NCBI GenBank assembly: GCA_938036875.1
Contig: CALHVX010000131.1
Location: 1 to 34,411 of the forward strand
Source of the DNA: an uncultured Pseudomonadales bacterium
Lineage (GTDB): Bacteria; Pseudomonadota; Gammaproteobacteria; Pseudomonadales; Azotimanducaceae
Reading direction: 5' to 3'
DNA: 34,411 bases
In this document: one piece after another, positions 26,982 to 34,411 of the stretch
Numbering within the stretch: position 1 is the first letter of the stretch
How the letters are laid out: every line of letters begins with the position of its first letter
The notes under the pieces: model-generated
Databases searched by the model: none
Seen by the model: the letters and a program-made list of their open reading frames with translations, nothing else
What the model was told of the DNA's origin: nothing
Position numbers and translations under genes: made by a program

Positions 26982-27851
26982 TCACTTCTGCGAACCTGGT
27001 CCTGCGGCCCCCTGCCTAAATTTCACCAATGCCCGTTTGCTACGTCGCAACTTCTCTTCTGCATCAGCCCCCAGTGACAACGCTAGCGCAACTTGCAAGG
27101 CATCTAACAATGCAAGCTGCACCAAACGTGAGCTCATTGGGGTATACAGATTGGTGTCTTCATCTGGGTGAGATTCAAAAGTTATCTGCGCAACACTCGC
27201 CAAGGGTGACGTCGGATCCGTTATCGCGATAACAACAGCGCCATTATTTTTGGCGACAACCATTGCCTCTAACAACTCTGGCCAGTTACCTAAGTAAGAT
27301 GTTGCCAAGAACACATCACCCGGCTGGCTAATAGCGGCACTTTGCAAAATGGTTTGGCTATCTGTTGCCGTTGTACAAGGTATTCCTAAGCGAAAGAACT
27401 TGTGCGCCGCATCGCGCGCTACCAGACCGGATGCGCCCAAACCCACAAACACAAACTGACGAGCGGACCGCATCTCATCTATCGCGGATTCAAACGGCAT
27501 GCTACTGGCAAGCGCGCGCAGATTGACTAACGCCGATACCGAGGTATCGAGCACTTTACCTACCGCGTCAACGGCTTTATCGGTGGCCGCAACATCTTGA
27601 TGCAAGAAGCTCTGCGGATTCTGTAACGACACCACCAATTGGGTGCGTAACTCGCGAAAACCGCTAAGGCCAAGACTGCGGCAGAACCTCACTATTGTTG
27701 GTTCACTCACACCAGCCGCGGCTGCAAGCTGCGCTATTGAGCCGTCCGCTGTAGCCCGGGGTTGCCCCAGAATCCACTGCCCTACTTGTGCTTCAGCACG
27801 GCTTAAGACGGACATTCGCAGCTGTATTCGAGAAAGGATGTCAGCGTTCAT
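26982..27851 (-). CDS. hexR: HexR, RpiR-family regulator of glucose catabolism
   Basis: This 289-residue protein has an RpiR-type N-terminal helix-turn-helix (IAQLAAAAGVSEPTIVRFCRSLGLSGFRELR) and a C-terminal SIS sugar-isomerase domain that binds sugar phosphates (FVFVGLGASGLVARDAAHKFFRLGIPC, then AISQPGDVFLATSYLGNWPELLEA). In gammaproteobacteria HexR represses Entner-Doudoroff genes and is relieved by 2-keto-3-deoxy-6-phosphogluconate. The divergent zwf operon and the matching palindromes make that assignment strong. Its ATG touches the first palindrome, pointing to autoregulation. Confidence 0.93.
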   Translation of the reverse strand: MNADILSRIQLRMSVLSRAEAQVGQWILGQPRATADGSIAQLAAAAGVSEPTIVRFCRSLGLSGFRELRTQLVVSLQNPQSFLHQDVAATDKAVDAVGKVLDTSVSALVNLRALASSMPFESAIDEMRSARQFVFVGLGASGLVARDAAHKFFRLGIPCTTATDSQTILQSAAISQPGDVFLATSYLGNWPELLEAMVVAKNNGAVVIAITDPTSPLASVAQITFESHPDEDTNLYTPMSSRLVQLALLDALQVALALSLGADAEEKLRRSKRALVKFRQGAAGPGSQK

Positions 27852-27865
27852 GTAGTAAAACTACA
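27851..27865. promoter_or_regulatory. HexR operator 1
   Basis: TGTAGTAAAACTACA is a 15-bp palindrome that fits the gammaproteobacterial HexR consensus as I recall it (TGTARTWWWACTACA). It begins at the first base of the hexR start codon, so binding would block hexR transcription or initiation. Confidence 0.85.
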
Positions 27866-27912
27866 TTTTTTCACTGGAATACTCCAGGTATATTCGATAC
27901 ATTGCGTCGATT

Positions 27913-27927
27913 TGTAGCTAGACTACG
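27913..27927. promoter_or_regulatory. HexR operator 2 in the zwf promoter
   Basis: TGTAGCTAGACTACG keeps both half-sites with three or so departures from the consensus. It lies between a possible -35 (TTGCGT, 27902-27907) and -10 (near 27924-27932) of zwf, 23 bases before the start codon. The promoter elements are by eye. Confidence 0.6.
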
Positions 27928-27949
27928 TATATCTACCAGAGGATGCGAT

Positions 27950-29419
27950 ATGGCACAGCTGATCCCCGTAGCTCCGTTTGACCTCATTATCTTCGGCGGC
28001 AGTGGCGACCTAGCGCTACGCAAACTGATGCCTGCGCTATTCAACCGGGATAGCGATGGTCAACTCTCCAAGGATAGTCGAATAATCGGCGTTGGCCGCA
28101 GCCCAATGGCTCAAGAGCAATATCTCGCCGCAATTCGAGCATCGCTATCTGCACACCTAAAAGACGAAGCGATCGACGAAGTGCAGTGGCACTCTTTTGC
28201 CAACCGCATTAGCTATATCGATCTCGACGCTTTCGATCCTTCATCCTGGGGCGCATTAAGCGATGCGCTAGAATCCGGCCAAGACAAAATTCGCGCGATC
28301 TACCTAGCAACCGCACCCGACCTCTACGGGCCGGTTGCCCAAGGCTTCTCCAAGAACTCTTTGATGACCGACAACATGCGCATCGTGCTGGAAAAACCCG
28401 TTGGGCACGACTTTGACTCTGCCTGTGCAATCAACGATTCGGTGGGCGCGTGCTTTCCAGAAAACCAAATTTTTCGAATAGATCACTACCTGGGCAAGGA
28501 GACTGTGCAAAACCTGCTAGCACTGCGTTTTGCCAACTCGTTATTCGAACCCCTTTGGCGTAGAGAAGTAATCGACCATGTACAAATTACGGTTGCTGAA
28601 GAACTTGGAGTTGGTAACCGCATAGAGTTTTACGACGGCATTGGTACCTTGCGCGATATGGTACAAAACCACTTATTGCAATTGCTTTGTCTAGTAGCGA
28701 TGGAACCACCTAGCAGCCTGGATGACGATGCGGTACGTGACGAGAAGCTAAAAGTACTGCGCGCACTCAAACCTATGGGAACCAAAGAGGTACAAGCCAA
28801 TAGTGTGCGCGCACAATACAAAGCTGGCGCGATTAACGGGACGGCGGTACCAGGCTATGCCGAAGAGCTTGGCAGCGCCAGCAAGCGCGAAACCTTTGTC
28901 GCACTGAAAGTGGAAATCGACAATTGGCGATGGTCTGGTGTCCCTTTCTACATTCGCTCCGGCAAACGTCTACCTGCAAAACATTCAGAAATTGTTATTC
29001 AATTTAAGCCCGTACCCCACGCGATCTTTGATCAGCATTACGGCACTACGCCCAACCAGCTTTCCATCATGTTGCAACCCGATGAAGGCGTAAAACTCTC
29101 TATCATGGCAAAAGAGCCGGGACCCGGCGGCTTCAATTTACGTCCCGTTTCTCTTGATCTCAGCTTTGAAGAAACCTTTGATATTCGCTATCCCGACGCT
29201 TACGAACGTTTGCTGATTGAAGTTATGCGTGGAAACCCTGCGCTGTTTATGCGCCGCGACGAAGTAGAAACCGCCTGGCGATGGATCGACGACATATTAG
29301 CCGGCTGGGAAGAATCTCAGCAAAAAGTAGACACCTACGTAGCTGGTTCTTGGGGACCACCTACTGCTGCGATGCTGATGGATCGCGACAATCGCGCTTG
29401 GGAAGCCAGCGACTCGTGA
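27950..29419 (+). CDS. zwf: Glucose-6-phosphate 1-dehydrogenase
   Basis: The protein has 489 residues from ATG 27950, which has AGAGG 7 bases upstream; longer in-frame starts would run through the hexR operators. It oxidises glucose 6-phosphate to 6-phosphogluconolactone with NADP or NAD. The nucleotide-binding start IIFGGSGDLALRKL and the active site RIDHYLGKETV (with the catalytic His/Lys) are both present. The length is normal. It is the first gene of the zwf-pgl-edd-eda-glk operon and overlaps pgl by four bases. Confidence 0.97.
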   Translation: MAQLIPVAPFDLIIFGGSGDLALRKLMPALFNRDSDGQLSKDSRIIGVGRSPMAQEQYLAAIRASLSAHLKDEAIDEVQWHSFANRISYIDLDAFDPSSWGALSDALESGQDKIRAIYLATAPDLYGPVAQGFSKNSLMTDNMRIVLEKPVGHDFDSACAINDSVGACFPENQIFRIDHYLGKETVQNLLALRFANSLFEPLWRREVIDHVQITVAEELGVGNRIEFYDGIGTLRDMVQNHLLQLLCLVAMEPPSSLDDDAVRDEKLKVLRALKPMGTKEVQANSVRAQYKAGAINGTAVPGYAEELGSASKRETFVALKVEIDNWRWSGVPFYIRSGKRLPAKHSEIVIQFKPVPHAIFDQHYGTTPNQLSIMLQPDEGVKLSIMAKEPGPGGFNLRPVSLDLSFEETFDIRYPDAYERLLIEVMRGNPALFMRRDEVETAWRWIDDILAGWEESQQKVDTYVAGSWGPPTAAMLMDRDNRAWEASDS

Positions 29420-30066
29420 GCATCGACATCAAAGGCTTTGATAGCCGCGCCCAGGCTTCGATACAGGCAGCTGAGTTACTCGGAGCTGCGTTGCAAGTTC
29501 AGCTTGAAAACCACCCCACCGCAATCCTGGCCGTTAGTGGTGGCTCTACACCGCAAGCCTGTATGCAGCATCTGTCACAAATGCCTCTGCCCTGGCATCG
29601 AGTCTTGGTCACACTCACCGACGAACGTTGTGTGCCTGCACAACACTCCGATAGTAACGAGCGCATGTTGCGGCAGTATTTGTTTACCCACCACGCCGCA
29701 AAAGCACAATTTATTCCTGTGCAAGAGGTCGCCTTACAAAAACAAACGCCAGGCCGGTTAACCGCTGTTCTACTGGGTATGGGCACAGACGGGCACTTCG
29801 CATCTCTCTTTCCAGACGCTGCCAATCTACAAGAAGGCCTGAATTTAGACAATTCGCAAGCCACGATCAATGTGAGCACCGCAGCAAGCCCACACCCTCG
29901 TATCAGCATGACGTTGGCGCGCCTATTGAATTCAAATCACCTGCTTTTGCTGGCTTTCGGCAATGACAAACGAGCGATTCTCGAAACACCAACGGGCTAC
30001 CCAGTGGGTCAGCTCTTGCACACAAAACCGCGACATCCGTCCATGCAAATACTGTGGGCAGAATAA
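29416..30066 (+). CDS. pgl: 6-phosphogluconolactonase, shortened
   Basis: The protein has 216 residues, starting at GTG 29416, which overlaps the zwf stop (GTGA). It hydrolyses 6-phosphogluconolactone to 6-phosphogluconate. The signatures are AVSGGSTPQAC, TDERCVPAQHSDSNERML and GMGTDGHFASLFPDA, with the catalytic His in the last. The family is usually about 220-240 residues. The segment between FIPVQE and VLLGMG is about 20 residues shorter than I expect, as if one helix were lost. All recognisable active-site parts remain, so it is probably functional. Confidence 0.92.
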   Translation: MSIDIKGFDSRAQASIQAAELLGAALQVQLENHPTAILAVSGGSTPQACMQHLSQMPLPWHRVLVTLTDERCVPAQHSDSNERMLRQYLFTHHAAKAQFIPVQEVALQKQTPGRLTAVLLGMGTDGHFASLFPDAANLQEGLNLDNSQATINVSTAASPHPRISMTLARLLNSNHLLLLAFGNDKRAILETPTGYPVGQLLHTKPRHPSMQILWAE

Positions 30067-30080
30067 TCAAGGAGTAGCCA

Positions 30081-31886
30081 ATGAACCCCGTTGTTGAACA
30101 AGTCACCCAACGGATCGCTGAACGCAGCCGGGAGCGCCGCCAACAGTATCTGAACAAGATAAAACGTGCGGCCGACGAAGGACCCACCCGCTCCAGCATG
30201 TCGTGCTCAAACTTGGCTCATGGCATGGCTGCTTGCGGACCTCTCGACAAGGATCGATTGGCCGGCGATAAGGTACCTAACCTGGCCATCGTTACCGCTT
30301 ACAACGACATGCTAAGCGCCCATCAGCCCTACGCCACCTTTCCTGAGCGTATTCGCCATGCTGCTGCGCAAGCGGGCGCCGTGGCACAAGTGGCAGGCGG
30401 TGTACCCGCCATGTGCGATGGGGTCACTCAAGGTCGTGATGGCATGGACTTGTCCTTATTCAGTCGCGATGTGATTGCGCTATCCACCGCTGTCGCGCTG
30501 TCCCACGACATGTTTGATGGTGCGCTGTACTTAGGAATCTGCGACAAGATTGTCCCTGGACTCATGATCGGCGCCCTGTCTTTCGGCCATCTGCCTGCGG
30601 TATTCGTACCCGCTGGACCAATGCAATCAGGCTTACCAAACAAAGAAAAAGCGCTAGCTCGAGAGGCACATGCTGCAGGGGAAATTGGTCGTGAAGGCTT
30701 GCTGGCAGCAGAATCAGCCTCTTATCACAGCCCCGGCACTTGCACCTTCTACGGCACAGCCAACAGCAACCAGATGCTGATGGAGTTTATGGGGCTGCAG
30801 CTGCCAGGTGGTTCTTTTGTGAATCCTACGGATCCGCTGCGGGACAAACTCACCGACGCTGCCACGCTTCAGGCCTTGGCGATCACCGCACTCGGCAATC
30901 ACTACACACCCATTGGTGAGATCATCGACGCTGCCGCCATCACCAATGCCGTTATCGGCTTACTGGCTACCGGTGGCTCAACCAACCATACGATACATCT
31001 GATTGCCATCGCAGCCGCCGCCGGGATTTCTTTAGACTGGCAAGACTTTGGTGACCTCGCCGCTGTCATTCCTTCACTAACTCGCATTTACCCAAACGGG
31101 CAAGCCGATGTGAATCATTTTCATGCCGCTGGTGGTCTGGGGTTTGTCATACGCGAGTTGCTAGACGCAGGCCTATTAAACCAAGACGTCAACACGATCA
31201 TGGGGCCAGGACTCGACCGCTTCACGCAAAGACCCGCCCTAGAAGGTGGTGACATCGTCTGGGGCAACACACCGCTTAAGTCTGAAGATCGAAGCGTTTT
31301 GCGCGGTGTAAGCGATGCTTTCGAAGCTGACGGAGGAATGAAAATTCTAACGGGCAACTTGGGCCGCGCGGTGGTAAAAACATCCGCTGTCTCAACACAA
31401 CACCGATCTGTCACCGCACCTGCACGGGTGTTTCGCTCGCAATCAGAGTTCACTAAGGCATTCGAAGCTGGCGAGCTGGATCGCGATTTGGTTGCCGTGG
31501 TAACCCATCAGGGACCTGCGGCCAACGGTATGCCAGAATTGCACAAACTCTCCCCCTATCTTGGAATTCTACAAAACAAAGGATTTCAGGTGGCCTTGCT
31601 AACCGACGGCCGAATGTCCGGCGCGTCCGGCAAGGTGTTAGCCGCCATTCAAGTAACCCCGGAAGCCGTCCAGGGCGGCGCTATCGGAAAAATTCAAGAT
31701 GACGACATGGTTACCGTTGACGCTAACCAATCTAGCCTGCAGGTTGAAGCAAACCTCGACAGCAGAACAGCCGACTCGGTAGATATGACGGCAAGCCAGC
31801 AAGGCTGCGGACGCGAACTGTTTCAGGTCTTCCGCGACCGGGTGGGCATCTCATCTGCCGGGGCCAGCATTTTTGCCGAGATCTAA
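30081..31886 (+). CDS. edd: 6-phosphogluconate dehydratase
   Basis: This 601-residue protein dehydrates 6-phosphogluconate to 2-keto-3-deoxy-6-phosphogluconate, the committed Entner-Doudoroff step. It is an IlvD/Edd-family iron-sulfur enzyme. Visible features include the cluster-region cysteines (MACGP region, [25 protein letters not shown]), [12 protein letters not shown], and the C-terminal signature [12 protein letters not shown]. Full length for Edd. AAGGAG lies 7 bases before the ATG. It is followed by eda after three bases. Confidence 0.97.
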   Translation: MNPVVEQVTQRIAERSRERRQQYLNKIKRAADEGPTRSSMSCSNLAHGMAACGPLDKDRLAGDKVPNLAIVTAYNDMLSAHQPYATFPERIRHAAAQAGAVAQVAGGVPAMCDGVTQGRDGMDLSLFSRDVIALSTAVALSHDMFDGALYLGICDKIVPGLMIGALSFGHLPAVFVPAGPMQSGLPNKEKALAREAHAAGEIGREGLLAAESASYHSPGTCTFYGTANSNQMLMEFMGLQLPGGSFVNPTDPLRDKLTDAATLQALAITALGNHYTPIGEIIDAAAITNAVIGLLATGGSTNHTIHLIAIAAAAGISLDWQDFGDLAAVIPSLTRIYPNGQADVNHFHAAGGLGFVIRELLDAGLLNQDVNTIMGPGLDRFTQRPALEGGDIVWGNTPLKSEDRSVLRGVSDAFEADGGMKILTGNLGRAVVKTSAVSTQHRSVTAPARVFRSQSEFTKAFEAGELDRDLVAVVTHQGPAANGMPELHKLSPYLGILQNKGFQVALLTDGRMSGASGKVLAAIQVTPEAVQGGAIGKIQDDDMVTVDANQSSLQVEANLDSRTADSVDMTASQQGCGRELFQVFRDRVGISSAGASIFAEI

Positions 31887-31889
31887 GCC

Positions 31890-32507
31890 ATGGATGCAAC
31901 AAATTTACTCAGCAGCACCAAGCTAATCGCAGTAGTAACTATTGAAAACGCTGACCAAGCCGTGCCACTAGCACAAGCCTTGCTTGCCGGTGGTATCAAT
32001 ACAATCGAAGTGACCCTGCGCACAAAAACCGCGCTAACCGCCATGCAGTCTATCGCGAAGCAGGTTCCCCAAGCGTTACTGGGCGCCGGTAGCATTCGGC
32101 ACAGCACACAGTTTACCGAAATCCAAAACGTTGGCTGTGCCTTTGCGGTTAGCCCCGGCGCCACGGACAGCCTGCTCGACTGTGCAAACCTACCTTACAT
32201 CCCTGGCGCAGCAACAGCTTCGGAATGCCTAAGGTTGCTCGAGCGCGGCTATGTCTTACAGAAGTTCTTCCCAGCTGAGTCTAACGGTGGCGTAGCTGCC
32301 CTAAAAGCGGTCTCTGCTCCATTACCCGAGGTGCGGTTTTGCCCAACCGGCGGTATCACCGCAAGCCTGGTACAAGACTACTTCGCATTAAGCGCGGTGA
32401 GCTGTGTGGGCGGATCCTGGTTCGTGCCTGCTAACCTTCTAGCACAAGGAGACTTCTCAGCTATCGAACAACGCGCCAGAGAAGCGATACAGCTAGCCAA
32501 TGGATAA
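31890..32507 (+). CDS. eda: KDPG aldolase (2-keto-3-deoxy-6-phosphogluconate aldolase)
   Basis: The protein has 205 residues and splits KDPG into pyruvate and glyceraldehyde 3-phosphate. The class I aldolase features are in place: catalytic Glu in NTIEVTLRT, the GAGSI strand, SPGATDSLLDC, the Schiff-base Lys in LQKFFPAE, and the phosphate-binding FCPTGGIT. Its stop overlaps the glk start by eight bases (ATGGATAA), so translation is probably coupled. Confidence 0.96.
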   Translation: MDATNLLSSTKLIAVVTIENADQAVPLAQALLAGGINTIEVTLRTKTALTAMQSIAKQVPQALLGAGSIRHSTQFTEIQNVGCAFAVSPGATDSLLDCANLPYIPGAATASECLRLLERGYVLQKFFPAESNGGVAALKAVSAPLPEVRFCPTGGITASLVQDYFALSAVSCVGGSWFVPANLLAQGDFSAIEQRAREAIQLANG

Positions 32508-33453
32508 CAGCATTCTGGTCGGCGATATGGGCGGCACCAATGTGCGCTTTGCTTTGGCCGATGCTAACACTACCCGCTATCACTCAGAAAAAGTCTACCG
32601 CTGCCAAGAGTTTGCTAGCCCCGAAGCTGCAATTCGGCAATATCTCGATGAGATTAATCGCCAGGTTCCATCACGTATCTGCCTAGCCGTCGCTGGACCG
32701 GTGAGTCAGGGTACGGCAACCTTCACTAACAACAATTGGACCTTGAATGCAGGGCAGCTGATGTTCAGCCTCGGTACCGGCGAAGTTCAGCTATTAAACG
32801 ACTTCGAGGCGCTGGCACACTGTCTTCCCGCCCTTAAGCCCGAAGACTGTTTAACCATTGGGGGACCGGGTGCTACGACATTGGCAACAGACTACAACCT
32901 AGCAGTACTAGGTCCAGGTACCGGGCTCGGGGTTGCAACATTGACTCGCTTAGGTGGTAGCCAACCTCAAGCGCTAGCAACAGAAGGGGGTCACACCGCT
33001 TTCGCTCCAGAAACTGAACAGCAAAGACAGGTACTATCGCGCCTAGCCTCGCGATTCGGCCGTGTATCAAACGAACGACTGATCTCAGGTCAAGGTATTG
33101 AGAATGTGTACTGGGCTCTGAGTAACAATCAGAGCAACACAAAACCGCCAAGCGCTGCCAGCATCTTTGATCGCATTAACAGTGATGCCCTAGCCCAGCA
33201 AACAACATCCCTATTTTTTCAGGTACTCGGCCAGGTTGCTGGAGATATTTCCTTGGCAACCGGTGCTTTTGACGGAGTTTACCTGGCAGGCGGCATCGCA
33301 CAGCGATACCCAAGCCTGCTTAGCCATAGCGGATTTCGGGCAGGTTTTGAAAATAAAGGCCGTCACAAGGCGCTAATGCAAAGCATACCCACGGTGCTAA
33401 TTAGACATCCACAACCTGGCTTGCTCGGGGCAACCACCGCCTCTGATCGCTAA
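32500..33453 (+). CDS. glk: Glucokinase
   Basis: The 317-residue protein matches proteobacterial Glk: phosphate-binding ILVGDMGGTNVRFAL at the N-terminus, LNDFEALAHCLP with the catalytic Asp, GPGTGLGVATL, and TEGGHTAFAP. It phosphorylates free glucose with ATP. Its presence in the Entner-Doudoroff operon completes the route from unphosphorylated glucose, including that released by the GH32 and GH68 enzymes. No clear terminator follows in 33454-33584, a 131-base stretch in which I see nothing else. Confidence 0.95.
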   Translation: MDNSILVGDMGGTNVRFALADANTTRYHSEKVYRCQEFASPEAAIRQYLDEINRQVPSRICLAVAGPVSQGTATFTNNNWTLNAGQLMFSLGTGEVQLLNDFEALAHCLPALKPEDCLTIGGPGATTLATDYNLAVLGPGTGLGVATLTRLGGSQPQALATEGGHTAFAPETEQQRQVLSRLASRFGRVSNERLISGQGIENVYWALSNNQSNTKPPSAASIFDRINSDALAQQTTSLFFQVLGQVAGDISLATGAFDGVYLAGGIAQRYPSLLSHSGFRAGFENKGRHKALMQSIPTVLIRHPQPGLLGATTASDR

Positions 33454-33584
33454 CCAAGCAAACATCCAACTCAGACGAGTCGAGAGAAATCGGCAGCCTG
33501 AGCAGAACTCCAAAGCGGATTGTTGATGCGGCCTCACGAGCAAACAGAAATTTGTTAGTCCAGCAGCGCGCGGATTAGAACAGG

Positions 33585-34411
33585 TTAACTGTGGTGTACG
33601 TGCTGCAAGGTCGAAACCAAGGGCGTCAACCAAGGTTCAAAATTTCGCCATTGCTCAATGGAGTCCGTAAATATAGGTTGCCGAACCTGCTCTGAGCTGG
33701 GTGTTCGAACGTTGCGCTCCGTCTCAAAAAACCGCAGGCAGGATTCTTCAAACGGCAGACCACAAAACTCAAGCATACGCCGCACCTGGGTTTCTAGATC
33801 GGCCACCACATCCTCGTGCTGAACCCGCAACACAAAGCCAGGTAACACGGTATCCCAATGCGACATGAGATCAACGTAGTCACGATAATACTCACCAATG
33901 TCTTTGAGATCGTAGGAAAACTCTTGGCCTTCAGCAAAGAGCTGTTTGAACCCACTAAAACAACAAGCCATGGGTTCGCGTCGAGCATCAATAATTTTCG
34001 CGTTTGGCAAGATCAACTTGATCAAACCAATGTGGCGAAAGTTATTGGGCATCTTGTCGATGAAAAACGGCGCGCCGGCTCTATGGATGCGAGTGTCTTC
34101 AATGAAAGCAGAGCCAAATTCTTGGCATTCTTGCGCACTGAGATCAAGCAACCCGTCGGGATAACCTTGGCCACCCGCTCGACGCCGCAAGCGTTGCGAA
34201 AGCGACAATATGTTCGGTAGCTCCAAGGTGCCGTCGACTTGACTGTGCGACGACAGTATTTGTTCTAACAAGGTGGAACCAGCTCTAGGCAAACCCAAAA
34301 TAAAGATAGGGTCTGGGGACGCTGCGCCAAACTCAGTTCGGCTCGCAAACATCTGCTGGTCGCAGATGCGCTTAACCTGCGCCAACTCTTCATGCATACG
34401 TTCCGAATCGT
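33585..34411 (-). CDS. Sulfotransferase family protein, N-terminus outside window
   Basis: The frame remains open to the right edge (at least 275 residues). An ATG at 34397 exists, but the in-frame upstream codons look like coding sequence (DSER before it), so the gene probably begins beyond the window. The PAPS-binding loop FILGLPRAGSTLLEQIL and the 3'-phosphate region IIDARREPMACCFSGFKQLF are clear. Such bacterial enzymes often carry TPR repeats ahead of the sulfotransferase domain, and the missing part may hold them. It would move sulfate from PAPS to an unknown acceptor. No link with the sugar operon is evident. Confidence 0.88.
   Translation of the reverse strand, partial: DSERMHEELAQVKRICDQQMFASRTEFGAASPDPIFILGLPRAGSTLLEQILSSHSQVDGTLELPNILSLSQRLRRRAGGQGYPDGLLDLSAQECQEFGSAFIEDTRIHRAGAPFFIDKMPNNFRHIGLIKLILPNAKIIDARREPMACCFSGFKQLFAEGQEFSYDLKDIGEYYRDYVDLMSHWDTVLPGFVLRVQHEDVVADLETQVRRMLEFCGLPFEESCLRFFETERNVRTPSSEQVRQPIFTDSIEQWRNFEPWLTPLVSTLQHVHHS

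Noticed and set aside
26960-27000. Terminator between the convergent lacI and hexR genes
   Set aside because: GGTTC/GAACC can pair across an 8-base loop but lies mostly in the hexR 3' end, is weak and has no T-run.

Overview
The window comes from a Gram-negative heterotroph, most likely a marine gammaproteobacterium. The evidence is a TonB-dependent receptor, Entner-Doudoroff genes under a HexR-type regulator with a HexR-like palindrome, lipoproteins with lipoboxes, and a TPR-type sulfotransferase. The genus is not identifiable from the sequence alone. I see no rRNA, tRNA, CRISPR array, insertion sequence or phage gene, and no gene-free stretch longer than about 220 bases.

Region 1 (1-4582, minus strand): a very large secreted FG-GAP/ASPIC protein that runs off the left edge. 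It has thrombospondin-3-like Asp repeats, a cadherin-like domain and a three-cysteine module present three times. Upstream of it lies a divergent TrmB-like methyltransferase.

Region 2 (4658-11829): an alpha/beta hydrolase (plus), then on the minus strand a TlpA/ResA-like redoxin, a copper amine oxidase, an acyl-CoA dehydrogenase, an AraC regulator and a Crp-like regulator. The redoxin is the standout. Its frame is interrupted by one in-frame TGA at the active-site position (WASW-TGA-GC), and a hairpin with a G in its apical loop starts just after the TGA. I read it as a selenoprotein of 387 residues with Sec at residue 173. An ordinary ORF caller would split it in two.

Region 3 (11895-18003): a serine hydrolase lipoprotein, an aquaporin, a lipoprotein resembling the C-terminal domain of CcmI, a predicted metal-dependent hydrolase (PF10118-like), and a cytochrome P450/SnoaL-like pair facing a MarR-like regulator across an intergenic region with a repeated AAACTGTTT element.

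Region 4 (18041-33453): a sugar locus covering uptake to central metabolism. A minus-strand operon encodes a TonB-dependent receptor, GH68 enzyme, GPH-type sugar symporter, fructokinase and GH32 enzyme. It faces a LacI-type regulator across two near-identical palindromic operators. Next to it, hexR faces zwf-pgl-edd-eda-glk across two HexR-like palindromes. Together these could import sucrose or short fructans, split them in the cytoplasm, phosphorylate both hexoses without a PTS, and send glucose through the Entner-Doudoroff route. The window ends in a sulfotransferase cut at its N-terminus.
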